A DNA stretch of 64,000 bases from Paenibacillus durus ATCC 35681. Lineage in GTDB: Bacteria; Bacillota; Bacilli; Paenibacillales; Paenibacillaceae. Location: the NCBI RefSeq assembly GCF_000993825.1, contig NZ_CP011114.1:4588001-4652000 (forward strand), written 5' to 3'. The notes beneath the pieces were generated by a model. It was not told the origin of the DNA. It ran no database searches and was given only the letters and a program-made list of their open reading frames with translations. Positions 1 through 7,685 of the stretch are shown one piece after another (positions within the stretch are counted from its first letter, which is position 1; the number at the start of each line of letters is the position of its first letter). The position numbers were made by a program, and so were the translations under genes.

Positions 1-125
1 TTTGGATTAAACGGCTGTTTTGCTTTATGATATACCCCGTTATAGACTATATAAACTTCTCGGTCCTTGGCCGGGCGGCCTTTTCTACGGCACGACATCC
101 GATATTGGGGACTCCATCGATATCC

Positions 126-935
126 TTAGTGCAGATTGGACAAATCATTCGCTGTGCCGGCGATATGTACGTAGGCGCGGTTCAGCTCCTGCATGGACAA
201 CGCTTGATGCCGTGCGAACTCACGGATATCCTGCACGGATTGATTCATCTGGGTAATGGACTGCTTCATCGCTTCCATCTGCTCGTGAATATGGTTTGCC
301 AAGTCTCCGCTCGTTGCACCCAGCTTGCGAATCTCCGTGGCGACAACCCCGAAGCCGCGGCCCTCATCACCCGCTCTTGCCGCTTCAATCGCGGCGTTCA
401 GACCCAGCAGATGGGATTGGTCGGCAATATGCTTCACCGATGTAAGAATCTGAAAGCTGCTCTCAATTTCGTTTAACATGGTCAAGGTATGCTCGGCAAG
501 CTGGTCCAATCTTTCGGTCGTCCCTTCTGCCGAACGGGTAACTTCTTCTGAAGTCGCCGTCATTTCTTCTACCAGAGAAGACAGCTCCTGCGCCCCCTCC
601 TGGAGCTTGATGTTGCGATTGTTGGAAGTGAGGGATGCCATAACGCCGATCACCTGATCGTCTTCCATGATGGGTACGGCCGTTGAGATATAAGGTACGC
701 CGAAATTTTGCGCTCCCCGCTCTTCACGCTGCACTTTTTTAGTCTCCATCGCAGTATAGGATACTGTGCCTTTGAAATTTTCAACAGACGCTCCGACCGG
801 AATCTTTAGATCAACCGTTTTTCCGGGAAGATAGGCCAGCACTTTATCTGTATCGGCCAGTACCAAAGCCGCATCCTCCGCATACGTGTGTTGAATTAAA
901 TCAAGTACATTTTGCAACTGTTCCATTTTTTCCAT
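126..935 (-). CDS. Soluble methyl-accepting chemotaxis-type signalling protein
   Basis: About 269 residues with no membrane segment. The N-terminal ~110 residues look like a small sensory domain, and the C-terminal half carries the MCP signalling hairpin tip ([19 protein letters not shown], then VVATEIRKL), which contacts CheA and CheW in this family. The protein is much shorter than classical MCPs and lacks transmembrane and HAMP regions, so it probably acts in the cytoplasm. I chose the ATG at 935 because AGGCGG lies nine bases upstream; the TTG at 944 abuts that site. No chemotaxis gene is nearby, so its ligand and partner array cannot be inferred. Confidence 0.85.
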   Translation of the reverse strand: MEKMEQLQNVLDLIQHTYAEDAALVLADTDKVLAYLPGKTVDLKIPVGASVENFKGTVSYTAMETKKVQREERGAQNFGVPYISTAVPIMEDDQVIGVMASLTSNNRNIKLQEGAQELSSLVEEMTATSEEVTRSAEGTTERLDQLAEHTLTMLNEIESSFQILTSVKHIADQSHLLGLNAAIEAARAGDEGRGFGVVATEIRKLGATSGDLANHIHEQMEAMKQSITQMNQSVQDIREFARHQALSMQELNRAYVHIAGTANDLSNLH

Positions 936-1061
936 TTCAATCAACCGCCTGTATAATAGAATAACTGCCTTATTCCATTATCGTCCTGTTTTCGTAAACG
1001 GTTATACACTGATGGATTTTTTCTGAAAACTTTCAAAAATAGTGAGGCCAAAGAGAGCCTG

Positions 1062-1474
1062 TCATCTCTCAATCAGCCGATTGCAGGACGTATCCCAGCG
1101 CCACAGGTCGGATCGCCCCTCCAAATGCAGCCCGCCATACCACTCGTCTTTGCCTTTTAGCAAGAGGTAGTCCTCTTCTCCAGCCAAGACCTTCCGGCCC
1201 AGCGCAGTTAGCGTGATCCTGCAATCGGCAAAAGAGGGTACCGCTTGACCAAAGCCGGGGAAAGCCTGCAATCCTTGAATATGCAGCAGCGGGTAGGGCT
1301 CTTCCGACATGTTCTTCAGATTGCGCCAATATTCCAGATCGCCCATGCCCAAAATATGCAGTTGCTCTCCAACCCGCCCGAATAAAGCGTGCGGTGTATA
1401 TTCCGCGCCTGCAGCGGCCTCCAAAGTAGCTTGCTCAATCAGCCCAAGTCCGTTATGAACAGATGGGATGCGGG
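1062..1474 (-). pseudogene. DUF1835/DUF3658 protein, 3' part cut off by the tnpB element
   Basis: This stretch encodes the C-terminal ~137 residues of the protein whose N-terminal part lies at 2920-3499. It opens with PSVHNGLGLIEQATLE and contains the DUF3658-like end (LTALGRKVLAGEEDYLLL and a WRWD motif). It has no start of its own; the GTG at 1490 lies inside the insertion element. Joining the base at 2920 to the base at 1474 restores one open frame of 331 codons including the stop (580 + 413 bases). The function of DUF1835 proteins is unknown. The frame shows no other damage, so the disruption looks recent. Confidence 0.8.
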
Positions 1475-1700
1475 TTGAACACTCCCCCACTTAGCTAACA
1501 CTTGAAGTGGGGGATTCTTGGGTAATCCCTTCTACTGAGGGGAATTCATTTCGATATTTTCTCACGAAAAATCGTAGACCAAGCGATCCCTGCGGTTCCC
1601 GCAGTTTTCCAAAGGAAAATCTGTACCGATCTTCCTAGAGTTTTAAGGTTTTTGCCTAGCAAAATATCTAAAGAGAAGGTAGGGGTGACGTTTAAACAGC
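1475..1700 (-). ncRNA. Predicted omega RNA (reRNA) of the TnpB element
   Basis: In IS200/IS605 elements the guide RNA of TnpB is transcribed from the end of tnpB through the right end of the element, and its guide is the flanking DNA. Here the segment after the tnpB stop is rich in stems: CTGCGG/CCGCAG near 1590-1604 and a terminal stem CCCCCACTT (1484-1492) with AAGTGGGGG (1505-1513). On the minus strand the element ends in GTGTTCAA, like the ends of known reRNA scaffolds, and the guide would start at 1474 with CCCGCATCCCATC. The 5' end is not defined by sequence; 1700 is a guess. Confidence 0.6.
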
Positions 1701-2780
1701 AAGGCTCTTGATGTTCTGTGCGGCATTTTCATCCCGATCATGAAGGGTATGGCACGATGGACATTCCCATTGCCGCACAGACAATTTCTTTACTTCGGAA
1801 TGGATAGTGCCGCATACATGACACCTTTGGCTCGTTGGGGCGAACGTGTCAGCCACCTTCACCGAGCGTCCATACCATTCCGCTTTATACAAAAGCTGAC
1901 GGGCAAATTCACCCCAGGACGCATCGGCGATGGATTTGGCCAGCCGGTGATTTTTGAGCATGTTCGCCACGCTCAGATTTTCGATGCTGATCGTTTGGTT
2001 TTCACGAATCAGCTTCGTGGTGAGTTGATGCAAAAAATCATGGCGGCTGCCCACGATCTTTTCATGGATTTGGACAACCTTCTGTTTGGCTTTCTGCCAA
2101 TTGGAGCCCCCTTGGTTACGGCGAGCCATGCGGCGTTGCCAAAATGCAAGTTTTTGTTCATATTTGCGAAACACTTTGGGATTGGCAACCCGCAACCCAT
2201 CAGAGCAGACCGCTAATTCCTTGAGTCCAAGGTCAATGCCGATCTCCTTATCGGTCTGCGGCAGAGGTTTCATTTCCACTTCGCAGAGGATGGATACAAA
2301 ATACTTGCCTGCCGCATTTCGCCGCAGGGTAGCCGAAAGAATGCGACCTTCACACGCTCTGGAGTTGGCAAAGCGGAGCCAGCTAAGCTTCGGAAGTTTC
2401 AGTCGGTTTCCGTTAATGGCAATATTGTCATTGGTGTATTTGGTGGTGTAACTTTGCACAGGATGCTTGCGGCTTTTGAAACGTGGAGCCTGATTTTGTT
2501 TCTTGAAGAAACGTTCAAAGCTGTCTGCTACGTTCCGCACCGCCGATTGCAAAGCAATGCTATCTACCGATTTCAACCATTCAAATTGCTGTTTGAGTGC
2601 AGGAAGCTGTGTGGCACAGGTGTTATAGCACAACCCTTTACCGGTTGCCGCATAGGTTTCGTTCCATTTGGTTAAGAAATGATTGAAGACAAAGCGGCAA
2701 CAGCCAAACATTTGATGGATGAGTTGTCGTTGTTCCGGGTTGGGATAGATGCGATATTTGTAAGCTTTATGCACCATCAT
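1692..2780 (-). CDS. tnpB: TnpB RNA-guided endonuclease of IS200/IS605 type
   Basis: The protein has 362 residues, a normal length. It has the N-terminal OrfB helix-turn-helix-like region, a RuvC nuclease core and a zinc finger. Catalytic acidic residues appear intact: D183 in GIDLG, E267 in SIENL and D350 in [11 protein letters not shown]. The zinc finger cysteines are C320/C323 and C340/C343. The start is supported by AGGAGG eight bases upstream of ATG. Known TnpB proteins cut DNA next to a TAM using an omega RNA from the element's right end. With all motifs kept, this copy is probably active as a nuclease, although the element lacks tnpA. Confidence 0.93.
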   Translation of the reverse strand: MMVHKAYKYRIYPNPEQRQLIHQMFGCCRFVFNHFLTKWNETYAATGKGLCYNTCATQLPALKQQFEWLKSVDSIALQSAVRNVADSFERFFKKQNQAPRFKSRKHPVQSYTTKYTNDNIAINGNRLKLPKLSWLRFANSRACEGRILSATLRRNAAGKYFVSILCEVEMKPLPQTDKEIGIDLGLKELAVCSDGLRVANPKVFRKYEQKLAFWQRRMARRNQGGSNWQKAKQKVVQIHEKIVGSRHDFLHQLTTKLIRENQTISIENLSVANMLKNHRLAKSIADASWGEFARQLLYKAEWYGRSVKVADTFAPTSQRCHVCGTIHSEVKKLSVRQWECPSCHTLHDRDENAAQNIKSLAV

Positions 2781-2865
2781 GCCACACAGCCTCCTTTCAT
2801 ACAGGATAGTTTCATAATAGCACGTATGTTCGCTTTAGGCAAAAAACCGCCGATTCATCTCCTCC

Positions 2866-2898
2866 CTATAGAGGATCTATAGAGGATCTATAGAGGAA
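2866..2898. repeat. Three tandem copies of an 11-bp unit in the left end of the tnpB element
   Basis: CTATAGAGGAT is repeated at 2866-2876 and 2877-2887, then once more as CTATAGAGGAA at 2888-2898. It lies between the left boundary (2919) and the tnpB start, and supplies the TAG that ends the truncated DUF1835 frame at 2888. It may be replication slippage or part of the left-end structure. Confidence 0.8.
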
Positions 2899-2919
2899 GG
2901 AGTCTTCTCGGCTTTTTAG

Positions 2920-3499
2920 ATAAATGGGCCTCAAACGCCTTTTTCACAAAAGGCAGCACAGAGGTATCTTTCTCAAGGAACCGGATATGCTGCTCCGGCA
3001 GAGGTGAAGTATAGGCTTCCCACATTTTGCTTCCCAGCGCCAATTCCCGCTCTGAGACAGACCGCCAGGTACCGGATAATGCCTGTAGCTGCTTAACCGT
3101 AAGCTGCCCCAACCCGCGAAAGCGTTCAACCCCCGGGTAATCCCCGATGCACAGCAAGTTCAAATTCGTGTCCCCAAGCGTCTGCCCGGCAAGGCAATGA
3201 AGCAGATAACACAGCATCGTCTGATCGAACAGATCGTATTCGAACCATAAGACGATTTCGTTATATTTTTTCAAATCACGCAGAATTCGCTCCTGTTCCT
3301 CAATCTTCAAATATTCCTCGCGGGGAATCCCGAGATTGCGTTCCAGATAACGCGCCCGGATCTCCCGGTTCTGTCTCTCCGTCATATCGCGGAATACAGG
3401 CCCAACGGAATAGATTTCCCTCCAGGCCATAGCCTCGCCTTGAACCGCGCCCTGCCTGAGCTTATCCGCAACAGAATCCCCGTTAGTAATATGCAGCAT
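2920..3499 (-). pseudogene. DUF1835 protein, 5' part interrupted by the tnpB element
   Basis: This encodes the first ~193 residues, starting MLHITNGDSVADKLRQG and reaching the insertion point after FEAHLS. The start at 3499 is set by GGAGG seven bases upstream; upstream extension of the frame to 3670 has no ribosome site and runs into the next gene's 3' end. After the insertion point the frame reads a short tail in the element and stops at 2888. The DUF1835 domain is conserved in Bacillales but has no assigned biochemical role. Confidence 0.8.
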
Positions 3500-3570
3500 G
3501 CTTTTTCCTCCTTCGAGAGCTTCCCCTGAGTACCGGGCGACAATTATGCGCCGCAGACAATTGAACAAGA

Positions 3571-3589
3571 CCATCCCCGCACGGGATGG
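3571..3589 (-). terminator. Short hairpin, likely terminator of the SRPBCC gene
   Basis: CCATCCC/GGGATGG stem with a five-base loop, about 40 bases after the SRPBCC stop. The U-tract on the minus strand is weak (TCTTGTTC), so efficiency is doubtful. Confidence 0.45.
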
Positions 3590-3630
3590 CCTTCTCTTTG
3601 AAGTAAAAATTAGCCCCGCTAATAAAGCGT

Positions 3631-4140
3631 TTATTGCAGGGACTGCAGGTACTCCGCAAGGCGGTCCCATGTTTCGGTGATGCCCTGCTCCATGCCCATA
3701 TCCATAACCGTCTTCAGCGCTTCGGCGGATTCAAACCGCGCCCGGCTGATGATCTTCGTCTTCCCGTCCTGCTCGACAAATTCCATCGTAATGTCCGAGG
3801 GCGGCATTCCTTCTGTAATATTGCCTTCCGCATCGGAGAAATAATCGGTGTAGACAATTTTTTCCGGCTCCACGATGTCTTGATATACCGCTTTGCCCCA
3901 AGATTCCATCCCGTAAAAATCGCCCTGCTTCTCATCCACGCACTTCATGCAGTAATGCCAAACGCCGCCCGGGCGAAAATCGATGGTGCAAACCGGCAGT
4001 GTCCAGCCCCGGGGTCCCCACCAATGCTTCAAATGCTCAGCTTCCGAAAATGCCTTGAAGACGAGCTCACGCGGCGCATCGAATACCCGCTCCAGAACCA
4101 GTTCCTGACCTTCCACCCTCGTAATCATTTCATTCGGCAT
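3631..4140 (-). CDS. SRPBCC (AHSA1-like) domain protein
   Basis: 169 residues forming one START/Bet v1-like fold of the Aha1 C-terminal type: the VFDAPRELVFKAFSEAEHLKHWWGP opening is diagnostic, with the C-terminal helix MEQGITETWDRLAEYL. Members bind hydrophobic ligands; most have no known substrate. The gene lies 18 bases after an ArsR-type regulator and has AAGGAGGAG in front of its ATG, so the pair is an operon, a very common arrangement in Bacillota. I infer that the regulator and the ligand-binding protein answer to the same signal. Confidence 0.9.
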   Translation of the reverse strand: MPNEMITRVEGQELVLERVFDAPRELVFKAFSEAEHLKHWWGPRGWTLPVCTIDFRPGGVWHYCMKCVDEKQGDFYGMESWGKAVYQDIVEPEKIVYTDYFSDAEGNITEGMPPSDITMEFVEQDGKTKIISRARFESAEALKTVMDMGMEQGITETWDRLAEYLQSLQ

Positions 4141-4158
4141 TGAAACTCCTCCTTAAGA

Positions 4159-4515
4159 TTAGGTTTCCTTCGGTTCACTTTCCCCGGCTTGCGGCTTGTT
4201 CTCTTCGGCTTGCATCTTCTGCAGGTAAATGTCCAGATTGTCGAATCGCTCATTCCAGATGTTGCAATAAGCATCCAGCCAGGAAGCCAGCGCCCGAAAC
4301 GGCTCACTGCGGAGCCTGTAGTTCCGGCGATTGGCCACTGCCTCGACTTCAACCAGTCCGGCCTCCAGCAGAACCCGCAGATGCTTCGAGGCTTGGGGCT
4401 GGCGCAGCCCCAGATGATCGGCGATTTCGCCTACAGTCAAGGGACCGCCGCGCAGCAGCTCGACCATGCCTAGTCGGTTAGGTTCGGCCAGTGCGCTGAA
4501 TGTCATAATATTCAT
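4159..4515 (-). CDS. ArsR-family winged-helix regulator
   Basis: 118 residues. Residues ~5-85 are a winged helix of the ArsR/SmtB type (LAEPNRLGMVELLRGGPLTV, recognition helix RQPQASKHLRVLLEAGLV). There is no CxC metal site, so it is unlikely to sense arsenic or similar metals; this subgroup is usually paired with an SRPBCC gene, as here. The C-terminus is charged and low in complexity. It probably represses its own two-gene operon. Start ATG at 4515 has AGAGGA upstream. Confidence 0.88.
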   Translation of the reverse strand: MNIMTFSALAEPNRLGMVELLRGGPLTVGEIADHLGLRQPQASKHLRVLLEAGLVEVEAVANRRNYRLRSEPFRALASWLDAYCNIWNERFDNLDIYLQKMQAEENKPQAGESEPKET

Positions 4516-4698
4516 AATGCTATTGTTCCTCTGGCGAAGCGATTCTAACCCGGGATACGGCGGGGCCTATGCTTCCGGTACGGGTCATATCAGGCCACCT
4601 CATTTCAATTATTGTGTATCGGCTGCTTATACATATAATATACCCGATGAGGAATATTCGAATCAAGGAATGTTTAAATTTTTTAGGGCCATTCGTAC

Positions 4699-4760
4699 AA
4701 AAAGCGCCTTCTGCATATTGAGACTGCTCATCGCATGAACTCAATTACACAAAAGGCGCC
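4699..4760 (-). terminator. Intrinsic terminator of the luciferase-like gene
   Basis: Long imperfect stem: GGCGCCTTTTG...TTGAG (from 4760) pairs with CTCAATATGCAGAAGGCGC (to 4704) and is followed on the minus strand by TTTTTG. It lies 42 bases after the 4802 stop. Confidence 0.75.
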
Positions 4761-4801
4761 AATATGCGCTCTATCAACCGCTAATCCCCGGCACTGCCTG
4801 T

Positions 4802-5863
4802 CTACTCCCTCGGCTCGCCCGCCGCTTCCCAACGGGAGATTTCCTCCCGAACCCGCGGCGCGACCTCCGTTCCCAGCAGCTCAATGGCCCGCATAACGTC
4901 CTCGTGAGGCATCGTACCAAGCGGAGTATGCAGGAAAAAGCGAGTGATGCCTACGTTTTTTCGCAAATGGATGATCTTATTCGCCACCGTCTCCGGATCG
5001 CCTACATACAGCGCCCCTTCAGGGCTGCGCGCGGCATCGAAGCTGGAACGGTCATAATGCCCCCAGCCCCGCTCCCGTCCGATCACATTCATCGCCGCCT
5101 GAGTGGATGGGAAAAATCGGTCCGCCGCAGCCTCGGTATCTTCAGCAATAAATCCGTGCGAGTGCGAGGCGACGGGCAGACGCGAGACGTCATGACCGGC
5201 TTTGGCTGCCGCTCTCTTATATAGCTCTACAAGCGGCGCGAACTGAAGCGGGCGCCCCCCGATAATCGCCAGCACCAGCGGCAGTCCGAGCAGCCCGGCG
5301 CGGATCACGGATTCCTGATTTCCTCCGCTGCCAATCCACACTGGCAGAGGGTTCTGCACCGGACGCGGATATACACCCAAATTCGGAATGGCAGGGCGGT
5401 GTCCGCCTTCCCAGGTGACTTGTTCCGACTCCCGGATCTTGAGCAGCAGCTCCAGCTTCTCGTCGAACAACTCATCATAGTCATCCAGGTCATATCCAAA
5501 CAAGGGAAATGACTCGATAAAAGAACCCCGGCCCGCCATGATCTCCGCGCGTCCATTCGAGATGCCGTCCAGTGTGGCAAAATCCTGAAACACCCGCACC
5601 GGGTCGTCGGACGACAGCACTGTAACGGCACTCGTCAGCCGGATTCGCTTCGTCTGCGCCGCCGCAGCAGCCAGCACAACCGCAGGCGAGGACGCCGCAT
5701 AGTCTTTACGATGATGCTCGCCCACGCCATACACATCCAGCCCCACCTGATCGGCCAGCACAATTTCTTCTACGACCTCGCGCAGCCGCTGCGCGTGACT
5801 CATTACTTCTCCGGTATGCACATCCGGCGACGTCTCGACAAATGTGCTGATGCCTATCTCCAT
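4802..5863 (-). CDS. LLM-class flavin-dependent oxidoreductase (luciferase-like)
   Basis: 353 residues with the bacterial luciferase-like TIM barrel: MEIGISTFVETSPDVHTGEV at the start, the conserved VYGVGEHHRKDYAASSP segment and RAEIMAGRGSF in the middle. Enzymes of this class use reduced FMN supplied by a partner reductase; substrates vary widely and cannot be read from sequence. I chose ATG 5863, which has GAGGGGAG about eight bases upstream; the frame extends to 5887 without a ribosome site. It is a single-gene unit between two terminators, one of them broken by the IS3 element. Confidence 0.88.
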   Translation of the reverse strand: MEIGISTFVETSPDVHTGEVMSHAQRLREVVEEIVLADQVGLDVYGVGEHHRKDYAASSPAVVLAAAAAQTKRIRLTSAVTVLSSDDPVRVFQDFATLDGISNGRAEIMAGRGSFIESFPLFGYDLDDYDELFDEKLELLLKIRESEQVTWEGGHRPAIPNLGVYPRPVQNPLPVWIGSGGNQESVIRAGLLGLPLVLAIIGGRPLQFAPLVELYKRAAAKAGHDVSRLPVASHSHGFIAEDTEAAADRFFPSTQAAMNVIGRERGWGHYDRSSFDAARSPEGALYVGDPETVANKIIHLRKNVGITRFFLHTPLGTMPHEDVMRAIELLGTEVAPRVREEISRWEAAGEPRE

Positions 5864-6036
5864 TTGCAGCGCTCCCCTCTTATACAAAGCTGAGTATCTT
5901 TATTTTGAACCTTTACGAAAGGGATAGCAAGCGCATGTTCAGCCAGGAGCTTCACGTAGGGCACAACAAACGAAAAAAGGGGCGCCCGGAATGAACTGCA
6001 CCCCGTCAAGTAGACAGTACAAATAATAAAAGTGTA

Positions 6037-6951
6037 TTAAGCGGCCTTGGTCCTGAATTCCATAGGACTGAGGCCGTTTAATTTTGCCTGTAACCGCTCG
6101 TTATTGTAAAAGTGAATGTAGTCATCAATGTCCTTTCGGAGTTCTTCAAAGGTTCGGTAGGTATGCAGATAGTACTTCTCGCATTTCAATGTCCCCCAGA
6201 AGGATTCCATCGGTCCGTTATCGATACAGCAGCCCACTCGGGACATACTTTGTTTCATTTCCGCTTTGTCTAGCATCTTCTTAAAGTCCAAAGAGGTATA
6301 CTGAAACCCACGGTCGCTGTGGAGTAGTGGATGGCTCTCTGGCGTGGCCTGTAAGGCAGACTCCAACGTCTCAAAGACCAGCGGATTATTATTGGAATGG
6401 CCCAGCACGTAGGAAACAATCGACTTATCGTGCAGGTCTAATATGGCGCTTAAATACGCCTTTTTCCCGTTCCCGTATTTGAATTCTGTGACATCCGTGA
6501 CCCATTTTTGGTTTGGAGCGTCTGCCTTGAAGTTACGGTTCAGCACATTCTCTGCGACCTGCTGAGGTGTGGAGTTTGCATACTTCTTTCTCTTTCTGCG
6601 GATGACGGACTGGATGCCTTGGAGTCTCATGAGACGGTACACTCGCTTTGCGTTAAGCGGTTTGTCCATCTGTCTTCGCAAATGCAGGGTTAATTGACGG
6701 TACCCAAAAGTCCGTTCTACCTTCTCGTACAAGTGGAGCATGGACTGTGTGAGTTTCTCATTTTCAGCCTCTCGGCCACTGGGTTTGCGATTCAGCCATT
6801 TGTAGTAACTGGACCGTGCTATCCCTGCGATGGCACATAAAAGCCGGATGGAGCAGGATTCCTCTTGCTGTACAGCCTGAATGGCCAGGTAGAGGTTCTC
6901 CTGACGAACGGAACTTAATGTCCCCTCCTTTCGAGTTCCTCTAACTTTTTT
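6037..6951 (-). CDS. IS3 transposase OrfB (integrase part, made by frameshift)
   Basis: Integrase catalytic domain with DDE residues visible: D in WVTDVTEFKYG, D in LHSDRGFQYTS, and the E region in NGPMESFWGTLKCEKYY. The N-terminal helix-turn-helix part (SSYYKWLNRKPSGREAENEKL) lies upstream of the first ATG at 6741 in the same open frame. No start codon with a convincing ribosome site precedes it. OrfB is therefore expected as the C-terminal part of an OrfAB fusion of roughly 519 residues formed by -1 frameshifting at 6945-6951. Confidence 0.92.
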   Translation of the reverse strand, partial: KKVRGTRKEGTLSSVRQENLYLAIQAVQQEESCSIRLLCAIAGIARSSYYKWLNRKPSGREAENEKLTQSMLHLYEKVERTFGYRQLTLHLRRQMDKPLNAKRVYRLMRLQGIQSVIRRKRKKYANSTPQQVAENVLNRNFKADAPNQKWVTDVTEFKYGNGKKAYLSAILDLHDKSIVSYVLGHSNNNPLVFETLESALQATPESHPLLHSDRGFQYTSLDFKKMLDKAEMKQSMSRVGCCIDNGPMESFWGTLKCEKYYLHTYRTFEELRKDIDDYIHFYNNERLQAKLNGLSPMEFRTKAA

Positions 6952-7595
6952 AGGAAAGCATTCTCCGCACGAAGCCGTTCATTTTCATATTCTAGCTTCT
7001 TCATGGCGAGTTTGTAGCGATCGGCATCTGTGAGCTCTTCCGGCGCCTTGGTGCGTCCTCTGCCGTCCCGCAGGGCTTCCTCTCCACCGACTTGGTACTT
7101 CTTTACCCAACCGTATACTTGCTGGTAAGACACCTGGAAATGGCTTGCCGCCTTCGTGTAATCTTGTCCGTTTGCAAGGCAGTACAGCACAATGTCGATC
7201 CTCTCCTGCCATGTTGTTGCACGTCCTTTGGTCATAGCCTTAGTTCCTCCTGAGTCAGCTGTAAAGCTGTTGCTATGACCATTATACTTCTTAATCCAGT
7301 TCGCGAGTTGGGTGCAGCTCGCAATCCGGTACTTCTCAATAATTTGATATTGCGACAATGCCCCTTCCAAATAATCTTTCACCGCTTGAAGTTTAAGCTC
7401 AGCGGAATACGTTCGGTTGTGGGTCCGGACTTCCAGACCCTCGTAACCGTACAACTCATACCTTCGCCGCCATTTCACGATAGAGTTCTTGGTGACTCCA
7501 AACTTCCGAGCAGCAGCCTTCACTCCAAGGAATCCCTGTTTAATTTCTTGGAGGATCGTCAATTTATCGAATGCCGTAAACTTCTTTTGTTCCAT
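6915..7595 (-). CDS. IS3 OrfA (two helix-turn-helix domains)
   Basis: 226 residues with two helix-turn-helix modules (VKAAARKFGVTKNSIVKWRR and the later KAASHFQVSYQQVYGWVKKY) and a C-terminal leucine-zipper-like coil (YENERLRAENAFLKKLEELE), as in the IS150 group. The ATG at 7595 is preceded by GGGGAG. OrfA alone normally represses or modulates transposition; the OrfAB fusion is the transposase. The frame ends just after the slippery site. Confidence 0.92.
   Translation of the reverse strand: MEQKKFTAFDKLTILQEIKQGFLGVKAAARKFGVTKNSIVKWRRRYELYGYEGLEVRTHNRTYSAELKLQAVKDYLEGALSQYQIIEKYRIASCTQLANWIKKYNGHSNSFTADSGGTKAMTKGRATTWQERIDIVLYCLANGQDYTKAASHFQVSYQQVYGWVKKYQVGGEEALRDGRGRTKAPEELTDADRYKLAMKKLEYENERLRAENAFLKKLEELERRGH
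6945..6951 (-). promoter_or_regulatory. Programmed -1 frameshift heptamer A_AAA_AAG
   Basis: On the minus strand orfA reads CTA AAA AAG TTA. The heptamer A AAA AAG is the classic -1 slippery site of IS3 elements. Slipping joins orfA to the orfB frame without meeting a stop. Confidence 0.85.
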
Positions 7596-7685
7596 AAAAA
7601 TACTCCCCATACAGTAACAGGTTTTATTATTTCACCTGTCTACTATATGGGGAGCATATCAGAATAAGCGCCCCTTTTCATGATT

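Larger units (their letters stand above)
1475..2919 (-). mobile_element. tnpB-only IS200/IS605-type element (IS1341-like), 1445 bp
   Basis: The boundaries come from the interrupted host gene: removing 1475-2919 restores the DUF1835 reading frame exactly. The left flank on the minus strand is TTTAT (2920-2924), a typical target/TAM motif for this family, and no target duplication is expected or seen. The right end carries the subterminal hairpin described for the omega RNA. There is no tnpA in the element, so it would need a Y1 transposase supplied in trans to move. The left end contains a threefold 11-bp repeat. Confidence 0.8.
5992..7661 (-). mobile_element. Complete IS3-family element (IS150-like), 1670 bp
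   Basis: The ends begin TGAACTGCACCCC (left, from 5992) and TGATATGCTCCCC (right, from 7661 on the other strand). They match over about 38 bp, including AGTAGACAG and AAATAATAAAA. A 3-bp direct repeat GAA flanks the element (5989-5991 and 7662-7664), which is within the 3-5 bp usual for IS3. It carries orfA and orfB with a programmed frameshift site. The frames and ends look intact, so the copy may be active. Confidence 0.93.
5973..7678 (-). terminator. Intrinsic terminator split by IS3 insertion in its loop
   Basis: The arms are AAAAGGGGCGC on the minus strand at 7678-7668 and GCGCCCCTTTTTT at 5985-5973. With the element and one GAA copy removed they form an 11-bp stem, a nine-base loop and a T tract, placed right after the stop of the secreted nucleosidase (7686). 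The arms are now ~1.68 kb apart, so the hairpin should no longer form efficiently. Confidence 0.8.

Noticed and set aside
3634..4143. 169-codon plus-strand frame opposite the SRPBCC gene
   Set aside because: It mirrors the SRPBCC gene almost end to end, has no ribosome site, and the minus-strand protein has clear family motifs.
7275..7667. 130-codon plus-strand frame over the IS3 right end
   Set aside because: It lies opposite orfA, runs across the IS end and lacks a ribosome site.
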